From: Diatrype stigma
Lineage: Eukaryota; Ascomycota; Sordariomycetes; Xylariales; Diatrypaceae
Assembly (NCBI GenBank): GCA_022225965.2
Contig: JAKJXP020000081.1
Coordinates: forward strand, 1 to 64,000
Length of the DNA stretch: 64,000 bases
Reading direction: 5' to 3'
In this document: one piece after another, positions 45,888 through 59,409 of the stretch
Layout: the number at the start of each line of letters is the position of its first letter
How positions within the stretch are numbered: the stretch's first letter is position 1
Notes under the pieces: generated by a model
The model's input: only the letters and a program-made list of their open reading frames with translations
What the model was told of the DNA's origin: nothing
Databases searched by the model: none
Made by a program: the position numbers and the translations under genes

Positions 45888-48800
45888 ATAGAAGACTTGA
45901 AAAGCTTTATGCAGGATTTACTGCAAACCCATAAAAGGCAAGCCTCGTTCTGGGTGGTTGAAGCTATATCGTATTCCAAGCAATGAATTCTCACGTAAGA
46001 CCAGGCCAATCGTAAAGCTAATGTGGAAAGTTTCGCTGTTCGGCTAGGGCTATCGGGGATTGCCCTGTCAAGTCTCAGAACGTGACGCGAGCGATCGGGC
46101 TGCTGCATGGAATGGTCAACAAAGTTCTGGCGATGTAACCGTTCGTGACCCCTGGGCCTTGCCGCAGCTGGTAAACAACAAAGGGAGGCTTTCGTTTTCT
46201 CAACCACACATCTCGTCCTCTTGACCAAGGGGGAATGTAGGAAGGCTTCTCCCCAAACGGGTCGGCATAGCATAGGATACAAGACTCGGATCAAGACTGT
46301 CATCTACGGCGATGGTTCATTCCCCCGTGGTTCGAGACAAGAAAACGAAAAGCTGTCGAGGAAAAAGCCATGAGCTGTTCGAAATACAGCGACTCGGCCT
46401 AAACCTCGACCTATGTAGTTTGGCATAGCCTGGGTCTCATCGGGGGTTGACGCCAATCATGTATGAAGACACCATGTATGAGGACTGACTGAAGCAAAGA
46501 CTGCGATACTCACATTGAATGTAAATGGCCTGATATGTGTGACCTCGAGCGATGGTTCGAATTGCAATAGAATAGTGGTGTTGTGGTAAACAAGGTAACA
46601 ATTCGGAAGGAAAGGTGTGAAAGTGAAATGGACAATAGACTACGTAACGTGCGCGCTCGCCACAGGGAAAAGATAGACAGGGCCTCGCAAATGGTTGACG
46701 AGGCCGAGAAGATACGACGAGGGTCCGGAAATTGTAACGACTTAGCGAGCCTAAACCTGGAACGATCGAGACCCCGGTGCCACCTGGGTGCCTTAGTAGT
46801 AGTATTAATGTCGAACGTACGAAGTCAAGATGCAAATCACGGAATATATGGAACTGATACGGAACTGGTATGGAACCTGGAACTGTGAACTATGCAACAG
46901 GAAGTAGAAGATTTAAACGGGTTCAATGAGAGGATCGATGCTATGAACGAGGGATTAAGCCCAAAATAACATGCACATGAAAAAAGGTATGGAAGAAGTG
47001 CGTGCTGGGAAGATGCTCAGGCGAGGTTGGGGACGACGACGGCGAAGAGGATTTGGATGGGAAAAAAAGGGGAGGGGAAAAATTCCGATGAATGGGTGAA
47101 TGGATGAGCTGATGTTCCGTTTTGTCAATACCATCTGAACCATTTGATGACGGAGAAGTAGTTAGGTAACTACCTGTACCATACACCATACCGTAGCATG
47201 TAATTCGGTCAAGGCAACAGTGCGTCTTCTGCTCTTAGCAACCCTTGGCTACTACTACATACTAGGTATACTACATACATACTACATACTTATTACTTGC
47301 CTGTAATTTATCACTTACAACTACTAGTTACCTAAACTGTTAGTTGACACCTACTGTAGCAGTCACTTGCCTCCGCAGTAAAGCAACCGGACAACAGTGA
47401 ATGCAGGTGCAGCTTGCCCAAGCTGTGGTAGACGGTAGAACTAGTACTTCGTACATGGGCCGGATGGGTGCACAGGGGGCATGGTTCTGGATAGGGCAGG
47501 GCAGGGCAGGCGGCTGGTAGCTAGTGGGACCATTGGATGGTCTCGGCCGCCATGGCACCATGGTCAAACCTGGTTCGGCGGCCTGTCTTCCTATGTGGTC
47601 ATACTCCGGACGTTCGTTGGTGTGGGCTATTTTTACTACATACTTAACATACATACATACTACCTAGTTAGTTAGCAGACTAGGTGGTTACTGGGAGGGG
47701 GAGTGGCCCGCTTCAGTTAGGTACCAAGCCAGCACAAGCGTAGCTCCATTGTTGTAGGCTGAGTAACTATCACCTGGATATAACAGTTCCATTGGACAAT
47801 AATCGCCGCCGCAGGGATTCAATCCCGCTGTCGCCGTTCGACTATGCGTACGTACTCGTCGTCGTGCTTGGGTATGGAGAAACGATGACCGGACCTGTTT
47901 GTTTTCCTTCTCCTGGAGCGCCTGTAGCAAAAGCAACTGGAGCGACCAGCCGCTGCAGACTATGCTAACTTCAAAGGGCTGGGATTTACCGACATGTATG
48001 TATGTAGATAGCGGAGTGAGTAGGGCTGGCGGGCTGGTCGTGCTCATCGCTGTAGCTTGTACGATGTATGGGTTTGTGCTAAAGCATTTTACGAATCTGA
48101 GCTGGCAGGAAAACAGGAATTTGCTGCAGCGCCGTATTGAAATTTATGGGCTGGGCTGGCAGATCCTAGAAGAAAAACGAAAGGATCTTCCTGTTGGCCG
48201 AACTGGCGCATCTGCAGATGTGGGCCATGTCGACATCGCCGTGATCGTTTATCTCTTTCCCCTACTTAGGGCCGAAGATTATTCAAGTCGTGAAAAAGGT
48301 GCGCAGGTGATGAGATTTATATCTTTGCACAATAGAGCCTTCAAGATATATACCTATATATGTATATACGAAGTATGGCCTATTTATTCAATTACCTGCC
48401 TACGGTTACCATGCAGACTTGTCCCTCGTTGAAAAGGAGCGGCGGACAGCATTGAATCCTGGAGTCACTGGAGTCACACTTTACTACATCCCTGGAAGAC
48501 CCTGAGTGACAATGGCTTGTTGGTGGCGCCGCTGCATGGCTCGAATGCAGCTTTTCCATAGGCCCATACTTACTCCGACCACTATTTACGATAAGTACCA
48601 GTATGTAGTCACCGATGCAGCCAGCCAACCTCTCCTAATATTGTACGCACATATGTACATACCGTTTAAGTCTGAACTCTCAGACTCTCCAACACATGTC
48701 ATGCCGGTCCCGATAAGCTTACTTACTGCCTTCTCCAAGTCTTAACCAAGTGTTTACGTTCCAAAGAACGGTGTGCTCATAGCTGCGAGACCAAATGAGG

Positions 48801-51800
48801 GTTAACGATTATAGTATCTGTTTATATAGTTTTACTTAGTTGTGTGAAATGTTATCGAAAAGAGCTTAGATAGCTTACGAAGGAGATGAGCCAAAGTGTA
48901 GCTTATATAATACATACGCGTATGTATATATTAGGTAGGTACCTGGTAGGTATCTGCTGCATGCTTGGGTAGCTATACGCGTAGCAACCTGGCTTTTTCG
49001 CAATATTGATTGCATCAACTGCTGTTTACAGGGTGGAAGGTGATGAAGCTGCAGTCAGGCATCGCCCACCCCGCCAATAAAGGACCATTCCATTGCCATC
49101 CATGATCGCACAACATTGGAAGGTTCAATGGGCGAATCATAAGGCGTTGCTCGCAGTTTATTGTTTACCAACCTCCGCCCGCGATGCCTCCGTGGCCGAT
49201 ATGCCCGTCGAGCCTCTACATACTATCTAGGTAGTACCTGCCGGCCTACATAGTAGATAGCTAGGTACAGGTAGGTATAAAGTCGAGCACACGTCTTGAT
49301 GTCTTGTCTTATAAGCCTACGCTTCTTTAATCAAAGCTAGCCCACCGCAATTCACTTTGCTTCTGCTCGACTGTTAGCGAGACTACAAAGTACTTGATCA
49401 CTTGCTCAGGTACTCAAGTGCCTCTTGTTGAAACTCCAGTGTGAAGTGTTCCCCAGGGCAAAGTTCATACATAACGACATCATACGTGATAATTGCGGTC
49501 TGACCCATCTGCCCATCTGCTAACTACACTAGATCCCGCTACTAACGGAGGTTGACAATGCTTAACAATAGCCAAGTTCGTATTGCCAGTGCTCTCCGTC
49601 GCATGTCACAGGCCTTGCTTTTTTGGCACAACGCGCCGGGTTATGATGCAAACCCCAGATGCTCAAAACGGTCGTTATACCTGATTCCGATGCCATGCGC
49701 GATACAGGAATTACGCAAGTCTCGGATAACCAAGTCGATCGTTGCTAAACTCCGTCTAGTGTCCGATACAATCCGGAGATCGATCGCCCCCGACTCCTTG
49801 GATTTTCTGGTGGCCCTTCTGGGACTCCCAGCCAGCTGTTCCCAGCCCGCGTCAGCCAATGAAGCCATTTTTTGCAAATCCTAACGAAACCGTCCAGAGC
49901 TTGTCAACTATGGAACCCTTCATCCGCGCTTCCTCCCTCTAGCTGCCCTCGTCAACTCCCCCAGTGCAATCAGCGCCGGCGCGAACCCACGTGTGTCTCT
50001 TTAGCAGCCTTGACAGAGGCGCTAATCAATCAAGTACTAGTTATCCGGTGGAGTCGATTACCCTGTTGGGCTTCACTAGCATGATGAGACAGACGAGCGG
50101 CGAGCCGCCCAACTGGCTGTGTGGTTAGCCGGTATGTACCTGACATGGAGATGCCGTTCAATTTCTCCTTCCTCGTATTCAGGGATGCCCGAGCGCCATC
50201 TACGGGCCATGTGCAGTTTGTCAGCGAGTCTCGATCAAAAGCCTACCTACGTGGTTAGATAGTACATATTTGTAGGTAGTTAATAAGAAGACGATGACAC
50301 GCGGGGTCTACACAAATCAACAAATCATGGAAAATGACTTGCCAGCTCCAAGCAAAAACCTGTGCCGTTCAACAGACCCAAACGGAAAAGGCGCTGCGCT
50401 TCTAGAAAATCCCAGATTGAAGCCGTCTCGTTGCTATGAAGATAGCTCAGGGGTAAACTTCCCAAAACGAATGCTTAGATAACTAACCGACATCCGCCTA
50501 AGCCGACGAGTTAATCGCATTCGGTGCCCGGTGGTGTGGAGACATCCGTACTATGTAAAAATATCATCGTGTGACAGGGATCACTAGTTGGCACCGAATT
50601 TATCTTCAACCCCTACTATAGTATGCAGATTACTTATGCATGTACTACGAGGTACGTAATGACTGGGGAAGACTTTCAAGACAGAATAGATTAATTATAG
50701 AACCATGTTCAGATCTGTCTTCAGGTCATCGGTTGATCATATATGTATGCCATTATCAGGTATAGTCTAAGATCGTGAATCAAGGAAAGCAACGACATAT
50801 AATAGACGCATATATACCACTTCAACTGCTGTCGGTAAGCAGCGCCTTGCTTGGCGACGATCTATCTGTGGACGATATCTGAATACGAAGTACATACTGG
50901 GTCCTAGTGTGTTCTGTGTCTGTCTCGAGTTATTTTAACTAATGATCGACCTCGGTCATCAGCCTTGGAAGCCAGCATAGCAATCAAGCAGAATCAAGTA
51001 CAGAGAGCACGATGTCATGAAAGCGGTACCTATGCATATGCTAGCGTCGACGGCAGTTGGCCTCCCAGTGCATCCAAGACCTCTTAGCCACATCAACATT
51101 GACGCATTTCAGGAGAAATTATACCCAACGGGTATTCTAAATGCAAGTATGCTTTCCCACGTAAGAGACATCTAGGGCATGCTTTCTGCAGTCTCATGAT
51201 AGACTGCGCTTGCTTATTGTCCAGCGGTGGCTATATGCAATTTGGCGTTCAGGGTCCGGACGCTGCGAGCTTGTACTACCTACCCTTCAGGGGCGGCGAG
51301 TGCTATGAGACTCGTAACCTCTTATGACTGCCGTCGTTTGGAAAATTTCCGCCAGCCTCATCCCCTGTGTACCAACAGGCTACTCTAGTGCCCGCTGGAG
51401 GTCTGAGATCTTTTGTACGTCTAGAACAAGGTCAACGGCCTCAAGCAAATGATGATACGAGCGCTTCTGACGAACCACGAGCAGCAATATGTCCTTGTAG
51501 TCGACTGAAAAGGACCACTGAAGCAAATACCAACATGGGGTTGAGAGCCATTTCCCCCATTTGTCGGGAGTGCTCGAGTATATCATAAGCACATGCTTCG
51601 TAGACAGGCTAGTATCATCACCGACACGGACGGCTAGAAGAGGAGACGGTCTTCATGAAGCATATCCTCGCTCAATAAGTAGCACGAGCCTGTTACTGGC
51701 TCATAATAACAAGACATATTGTTAGAGGCTCTCACCGCTAGGGCTTTTGGTCTTCCTTCGAGACTTCGAGAGGGTCATCCTAGCCTCCAATGGGACATGT

Positions 51801-53159
51801 GCGTGAGTAGTAGTGGCATCGTATTTGAAGCTCTGTGACTTCCCCTTCGAATTCAAGGGGCAGTACCTATTACAGAACCTCCCACGCGGCCGGTGGGCAG
51901 GTAGTAGACCCGTGAGACCCCTAACGGTCACCCCTTTACGCTCAGTGCCCTCCCCGGCCAGCACGATGGGGACCTTGAGAACACTCCTATGACTTTAGCC
52001 AGCGCAGACGGATAAGATCCAAGACTTGACTAAAGAGGCAGTCTTGAAAACTCGTTCAGCTTGTCATTCTTGCACCCTCCTTCCAAATTCTACAATGCGT
52101 TCTGCAAAATATCTAAACATTTGACTCACCCAAGTGTCCTACTACCTACTCAAATGGAGGTGTGACTGACAATGCTAAACATGTCGAAGACTAACCTCAG
52201 TGATGAGGGTATACTATGAGTTAGTTTGGTGTTGCCTGTCCTTGATGAGTCGATTGCCTTGAGATGCCACGAAATCGGTGGCTGGCCCTATCTTCTAGGA
52301 GATAAAGAATATTTTCCTTCGAGACTGTCCATATCCGTAATCCTGGAAGTATAGCTTATGTCCTAGGATCTACCCCCCTGGATTCGTGCTTCACCAGTGA
52401 AGTGGACTGAATGTAACTTGCCCTCGAGCTTCAAGTTGACGCAAGAGGTCCTAGAAGGAAGTATTTCACTCGTGCTTATGAGTAGACTAGACCTATAGCC
52501 ACTCGCATGTATTTGCGGCAGTGTTGTGTTTACCTACCTCAATAGCATTTGTATGTTCGTGTTACCGATCACTGGCATGTTCATCGTATAAGGGACCGTT
52601 TGTGACTGATAAACTCATACTGGTAACCTCTACTCAAAGATTCAAAGGTGGATGTATATAAGATATAGCTCCCATCGACTACAACCTAGCATTCGACAAC
52701 TTGCCAACAACTAGGCCGTGGTGGAAGTTCATAAGATGATATACGACTATCACACCGCACCGCCCCCTACTTCAGGTAAGGAGGTACCTACTGATACAGC
52801 GTGGTGTCAAGTGGACATATTATGACACCGCAAACAAACCGTTGGAGGTGTAAGAGACCTGAGCTTTCATGCAATTGCGATTGCGTATATATTGCTGATT
52901 ATGCACTGCGTCCCGCTGTATGGTCATTCCAAAGTAGTCCTTGATCCAGATCTGACTTCCCTGGCAGGACAGACATATCTTACCTTGTGCCTGTGAAATG
53001 TACCAATCCTGTCTCTGGTCAGGGCTTCTACATCCAACACAGCATACGGACGAACTGGTCCACGTGGTCGTTTTCGGACGGTCCTTTAGTTCCCGAGCGG
53101 TCGAGCTAAGCATAGAACTCATACGCAACAGATGTGCAAGGCCGAATGACACTCGACGA
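45888..53159. other. 7.3-kb gene-poor tract
   Basis: No gene that I can support. Many short frames occur on both strands, mostly under 110 codons, with no recognisable motif and with mutual overlaps. TACCTA/TAGGTA clusters are frequent (about 47265-47340, 48930-48960, 49210-49280 and 52770-52795). The leftmost few hundred bases should be the promoter of the gene starting at 45887. Confidence 0.55.
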
Positions 53160-53590
53160 GGCATCAACGATCCGTTAATGAGGGTATGTCCTTCCATCCT
53201 TCTATTGCACCAATTGGACCAGTCGCACATTGGAGAGTAAGCAAGACATGCTGTCCGCGTCCTGACATGCGAACCCACCTCAACCAAGATCACGTTGAGC
53301 TCGGCCGGAGAGGCGCGGAGAATATCGGGGTGTGTGGGGGGAGCGGTGTTCATCATGAATGCCTGATGTCCACGATGCCCGCCTTGATGCAAGTCACCAC
53401 CTTTGCGGCATCTCCTGGGTAGGTGGCAAAGTGGCATTTGGGAAGGTGCAGCGGGTTGGCCTCAAGCATGCCATGAAAGCGGCGCCGTTCCAACGATTGA
53501 CGCCGGCTTTGAGGGCTGCCTTCAGGACCTCACAGGCTTGTTCATCTGGGACTGGTGCCTCAGGCGTGGTGAGATCCTTGAAGACCTCAT
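53160..53590 (-). pseudogene. Decayed aldo-keto reductase (pyridoxal reductase Plr1-like) relic
   Basis: The minus strand reads a typical N-terminal aldo-keto reductase segment. PVPDEQACEVLKAALKAGVN and RWNG lie in one frame. The match then continues in another frame from about 53475 with GMLEANPLHL and FATYPGDAAKVVTCIKAGI. These correspond to the family pattern of the EFYG-PE-N-LHLL region followed by the YP-DA-KVV-S-KGG strand. Stops follow, much of the middle barrel is missing, and a last possible match (ACLAYSPM, then TGPIGAIEGWKDIP in another frame) precedes more stops. Frameshifts, stops and an apparent internal deletion mean no functional enzyme is made. The intact family reduces pyridoxal or related carbonyls with NADPH. 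Decay by ordinary drift fits better than RIP, because AT enrichment is not seen. Confidence 0.6.
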
Positions 53591-56430
53591 GGGCATGTGC
53601 CTTTGCACAATGCCCGGACGAGGTAGGATCCCGAACCGCATGATCAATGGGTATAAGGACATCTATCGTACGTGGCAGTCCATCGGCAGTCGCAACTCGG
53701 CAGGAAGGTGGCAACGAGAATATCAGCTCGACCTCTGTTGATCGATGGCTGTCATGTTGAGTTGCCACGACACACCACATACATATGCTCCGCTGACCCG
53801 GCCTGCTCGATGGTAACACGGCCCCCGAAGATGGGATTGCTTACAACCCATCACCAGCCTCGAACCGACTTGGCAATGGCAGATAATCAATACTCAAGAT
53901 GGTTGTATCCTTGCTTCGCCGTGCCCGCTTGATCTGTAGTCAAAACCAGTCGCAGTGCTTAGTTGCAGTTCGGTATGTAGCAACAGAGCGACAACGTCGA
54001 TAATGGGGTCCTGTATTACAAGTGCCAGTGGTCACGGTTCTATCAGAAGGACGAGAAAATCCCTTGATGACCTGCTGGGTCGTGTCTTCTCTTCCTGCAA
54101 GGGCTTCGCCCGCCTCTCGAATGTAATCATCAGCTAGGTATATGAAGCAGTTCATCGAAAAGGGGCATGGCAAACTTGAGAAATATCAAGCTTCTGACGG
54201 AAATCTGAGTTCGTTTATGAAGGACAGGAAGGTAGGATCGAGTGACTGACTACCATCGCCCGCAATTATCTCCTATTATTCTTGATCTGAAGAGCACGAT
54301 GCACATATGCCTATATATATTAGTCTGAGGCTGAAACTGGCCCATCGCCGTAACAGTCGCAAAACGGGATGATCTTATCCATACCCAGACGCCCAGACGT
54401 CCAGCGTTCACGCTGTGCGGAGTAGCGGGTCAAATACAAATGTATGTACAATAGCAGACCAGCAGATCGCCACAACCCCTATCATTAGAGTGTATACTTC
54501 GTATGCATCTCAAAAATCCCTATAATCGATGCTCGTTGAGCTGCCTAGAACCTCGAGGGAAATGTTGTGACCTGATAGTGACGTACTGTACGTAGGAACC
54601 TATGGAGTAGCAGCCATAATGATCCCTGTCCGGATGAAGATATACAGAAAGGGCGTACGAAAGCTATTGGCGTTACTGTGTACTTTATACTCAGGGTTAA
54701 CCTCCTTTTATCAGTTGGAGCCCGTTGAGGAGCCAACTCAGCTAATTATACGACGGAGACGTGGGGGATATTGTAATATCGGCTATACACCGATTTGCAG
54801 ATCCATGTCAACGACGTGATTAAATGCTGCACATAAGTAGGAACTGGGCAAGGTACACCTGCACTGATAGACAAGACGCGGAGGAGCAGATGCAGATGAG
54901 TAGTGGAATAATCCTGATCAGCACCTATTATTTAGTATGCATCTCGATTGATCAGCGGAAATGCCTATCTTCAAAGTTTTCTTTGGGTATCTACGTCGAA
55001 GGAGGCTCACGCCAATTCACCAGTCATAAGTTGGGATCGTGTTGGGATGAGACATGGAAGAACATCATGATGAATCCCGGAGGCAGCGAGGCAGAGGTCA
55101 TTATGTTACCCCGCTGGTCTGCAGCGGGCTGAGCGGGATCATACATTACCGACATGTGAATTAGGTAGGTGGCAGTAAGGAGGTGCCTACATATGCAATG
55201 CCGTCACTGGGTTGAACCTTGGAACCCGGAAGGCTTGACATCTGGAAGCAGTATCATTATATTACTAGGCTTGTACGTACCTACATACGTACGTACCTAT
55301 ATGTAGGATGGTAGGTCTGTTGTGCATATGGGTAATAATCGACTACCAACAACAGGAGGAACGCGGACTTATATGAAGTATAAAAAGAGTTTATATTATC
55401 TAGGAGAGCGTCGGCTCGGGTGCCGGATTCGACAGAAATGATTTGCTTCTTTGGCGATTATCATGTTCTAGTGCAAGAGACCAAACATGTTTCAAGGGAC
55501 CATGGGGACCTCGGAGGCAGTGCGAGTAGCTGCCGCTTGCTGGGTCTTGTTGGGGCTGATCTTAGCGCAGACGCACCAGATGAGATGTGCCAGATGCACT
55601 GAATGCCCTGGACGCATCGCCAATCCTGGCCATTATCATTATCAGGGCTGTCAGGGTTGAAACAGTCTCATCTGCAGGCAATCAGATAGTGCGGCTAACA
55701 CTCTGGGGGTCAGACCTCGGAGCTAAACCAAAGCACGTATAGATCTTCTATCGATAATCGTATAATGCACCCGTAGTATACAGTAGCAAATCCCCCAGAT
55801 CCCTTGTCGTGCCTGGGCGATGATGGTCTGAAATTTTCATCTGCAGGCCTCCTGTTTGTGTTTGGAGTTTCGACAGCAAAAGGCGAAAGCTCAACTACCG
55901 GCCGGACTATCTAAGTTAGTGCTTCGTGGTTAGGCCTCACTTACTACGTATAGTAGGTCTAGGTAGGTGCATACGTACATACATACATACATAAGCCTCA
56001 CGTACTTAACAAAAGGAACCGCGCCTACCTCCGTATCTCCTACCTCTCCGTGCCGGCTCTTCTACCTTTTATGTCTGTCTCTCTGCCTGCCTCTACACGA
56101 TCAGCAGATTCTCCGCTTCCGCTGTTACATTCGCATGTTCACTTCTACAAACTCCACTTCGATCTTTGTCTGGGCCTGAAATAGAGTTTCTTGCCATCCT
56201 TTTCTCCGTTGTCGTTTACACTTGCTGCTTGCTTATACACTGCTTATCGACTCATACCCGTTGACTTTGTTTTTCCTGTCACCCTGTCGCTTTACTGATC
56301 ATTAGCGTCTCTTTTCTCAAGACTTGACGTCAACCCTTTCTAGTTACCCCATCTTCTACATAGTACATTTTAGTAGGATTCCAGCCTGTGTGCTAAAACC
56401 CCGACGACCATCATCATCATCATCATCACC
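53591..56430. other. Gene-poor spacer and CDF transporter promoter
   Basis: No supported gene. From about 56000 the sequence turns pyrimidine-rich (TCTCC, TCTGTCTCTC) and ends in a CAT repeat directly before the transporter start, as expected for a fungal promoter and leader. Confidence 0.55.
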
Positions 56431-58624
56431 ATGGCTTCCTACGACGAGAGATACCACAGTCACCATGCCAACCCCGGGCTTTCTGAAAACTCACCACCCC
56501 GGGTGCATAGCCACTTTCGCAAAACCCCCTTTCTACTCGAACAACAGGATGATACCCGGGTGTTGTTAGGAAAAGGTCAAGGGACCCTTGGGCAATTGCT
56601 GAGAAAGAATCGGTCCTATGGCTCCCTGCATAAGTATGGAAGCACATGGCGAGGCAGCATGCCCGTGCCCTCGCTGCTTGACGATGAGGAGACCGGTCTA
56701 CTTAACTCTATTGCCGGCTCCGAATACGATGATTTGAACTCACCGCGGTCGTTGGCAGAGGAGCGAAGGCTGAGCCAGGTTCTTCACAGTGCGCCAATGC
56801 GCTCGATGCGCTTAATTGGAGATTCAAACCCCAAGTACAACTGGACCAGGCACTGGAAGACGGAAGAGGAGCTCCGTACCATGACGAAACCGGTCCGGGA
56901 GTATTATGAGCGTACCAATTATCTGGTGCAGCAGTACCTCTACATTGATCGACTGCTTGATAGTAGTCTACCTCATGATCTGGTGAATGAGTACAATGAC
57001 CTACCCCGTAGCTCCTTCAGAGGCGTTGAGGTGCCGGATACCATCGCCGAAGAGCCAGGAAACTCCCTTTTTCCGAGCTTTCACGATAGCGGCGTCGCAA
57101 GCGCCGAGCCGAGTCCAGCAGCCACAACCGCCCCGGAATATGGGTCTGCCAGTGACGGCACCGCTGCTGATAGTGCGCAAGCAAACACACAAAGCAGCAA
57201 CGCAGCAGCAGCAGCGGCAAAGAAAGTCAAGCGGACACCGAAGGATATATATCGAGCTACCGAGACGACGCCCCTGTTTAACAACGGAAATGTTGAAGAG
57301 GACGAATACTGGGGAAATAACCCAAAGCCTGAGATTCCCTGGCTAGAAGAGGATGATGACGTGGATAGCGGCGACCGCATTGTCACGCTGGCGATCCATG
57401 TCAACCTGGCAGCAAACGTGATCTTGCTCGCCGGGAAAATCGCCGTTGTCGCTGCGGTACCGTCCATGTCCGTGTTAGCTAGTCTGGTCGACGCTGTTCT
57501 GGACTTCCTGTCTACAGTCATAGTATGGACGACTACCTGGTTGATATCTCGACAAGATCAGTATGAATACCCTGTCGGTAGGCGGAGACTCGAACCCCTC
57601 GGTGTCCTCGTGTTCTCGGTCATTATGATTACATCCTTCACCCAAGTTGCTTTGGAATCCGCGCAGAAACTGGCTGCTTCTGATCATGAATTAATTGAGC
57701 TGTAAGTTCCTCTCACCTTTGCTATTCTATAGGCAACCCCCAGCGTAGTGTATTAGCCCTTTTGGGCAACAATCTACAACAGCTACAGACGACCATAGTA
57801 TCCTATCACAGCGGCATTCGAGGTTTTACGCTCTCTGTAGCGTCAAACATGCATCTTTTTCTATCATAATCATTGAGACTTCGAAAAGTTCACTAACGCA
57901 ATTCTTTATAGTGGACTACCAGCTATCAGTATCATGGTTAGCACTGTTGTCATCAAAGGTCTCTGCTGGCTATGGTGCCGTTTGGTCAAAAATTCCAGTG
58001 TCCAGGCTTTGTGAGTTTACCTAGAACCTTCCTCCTTCAAGATCTAACAGTGCTACAGGGCTGCTGACGCTATGACGGATGTCATCTTCAACATCGGTTC
58101 GATCCTTTTCCCTATAGGTATTTCATCCTCCACCGTTAACACATGATCTATTGCTGACACCTATAATAGTGGGGTTTTACGCAAAGATTTGGTGGATGGA
58201 TGCCTTGGGCGGTCTCTTACTGTCTCTGGTCGTCATATTCAACTGGTCTCAAACGTCACTAGAGCATATTAAGAACCTAAGTGGTTTCTCCGCGACAGCC
58301 GATCAGCGAAACATACGTACGTCCATCTCCACCCGGTATTGTATACGCGTACATGCCCGTACTAACGTAACAGAAGTGCTCTACCTCACCATGCGTTTCG
58401 CCAAGACGATTCGGCAAATCCAAGGCCTGCAAGCATACCATGCCGGTGACAAGCTCATTGTCGAGTGTGATATCGTCCTGGATGCATCCACAACTCTCCG
58501 CGACTCTCATGATCTCAGCGAGAGCTTGAGCTACGTCTTGGAATCTGTCCCTGTTGTCGACCGAGCATTCGTACACACCGATTACGCCACGTATAACCTG
58601 CCCACTCACATGAAACAAACATAG
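56431..58624 (+). CDS. Cation diffusion facilitator transporter, predicted Mn2+ type
   Basis: Five exons keep frame: 56431-57701, 57912-58010, 58059-58117, 58170-58316 and 58374-58624. They give 608 residues. The first 310 residues are a long cytoplasmic, mostly polar region. The CDF membrane domain follows (HVNLAANVILLAGKIAVV, then SLVDAVLDFLSTV), with YPVGRRRLEPLGVLVFSVIM at the loop after the second helix. The metal sites read D354-x3-D358 in the second helix and D460-x3-D464 (DAMTD) in the fifth. DxxxD in both helices is the mark of the Mn-type CDF group, whereas Zn-type members have His in one or both. The C-terminal cytoplasmic domain (GDKLIVECDIVLD, then VVDRAFVHTDY) is the usual dimerising ferredoxin-like fold. 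Likely role: moving Mn2+ out of the cytosol into an organelle or out of the cell. ATG 56431 has the context CACCATGG. Confidence 0.92.
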
Positions 58625-59409
58625 TGCGGATAGGTTAAGCCACCCAAGGTAGTGCGGTGCAAATCTAACGTAGTATAGGGAGCTGTTGTCATTCAACACC
58701 CCCACCGTCAAGCTGGACGACCATGTGCGTTTGGCATCTTCCAGGCCGCCAAAGAGCGCAGCCGACCTTGGAAGACAAGGTCGGGCGGGGAGAGCCAATA
58801 TATCCATGGCTCATGTAGGGAAACGGAATAAGGCTTCCAGGTTGGATAGCTGCATGTCTTGTGGCATTTCGACTGAACGGCCTTGTCTGAGTCCTTGTAT
58901 GATCAAGGCGAGCTCTTAAGTTCTTCCCGGCGTATCCGGACTTCATCTACATAGTGTGTGTGCTATCTTCTTGCTTTGTACTAATACCGCTGGTCCAATT
59001 CAGGCTCCAACCGAACCGGACTGAACAACCCTTTGGACGCAATGTAACAATTTCCTTGGAGCGATATCAAAATCTAGGTAGGCATTAGGCGTTGAAAAAA
59101 AATACATTGGGTCCCTAGGAGACTGCCTTCGGTTTTACCACGTTCCGCGGCGGTCCTTGATGTGACTATAACCAGATATCTCGGTTTCAAAAGAATGCTT
59201 TTATCGCCTCTTGAGGTTATATTGACAAATCTAATATTATATATATATCTCTCTCTTCTATCTCATCCCGCTCGATCGCTAAGTCTATCACAAAGGCTAG
59301 AGTTGCACCTAAATAGAAACAAGGAGAACACTTCAACCTACCGCGGTCCCACAGGGGTCGTGTTTATACACAATGACTTACTTACCTTACTCTCCTGGCT
59401 ACTTGAGGC
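58625..59409. other. Convergent 3' spacer
   Basis: Lies between the convergent transporter and kinesin genes. No gene was seen. Part may belong to a further exon of the kinesin gene if the GTAAGC next to its stop is used as a donor. Confidence 0.55.

Noticed and set aside
46437..52000. Several frames of 60 to 180 codons in the gene-poor tract
   Set aside because: They start at non-ATG codons or overlap frames on the other strand, lack motifs, and are interrupted by TACCTA-type simple sequence.
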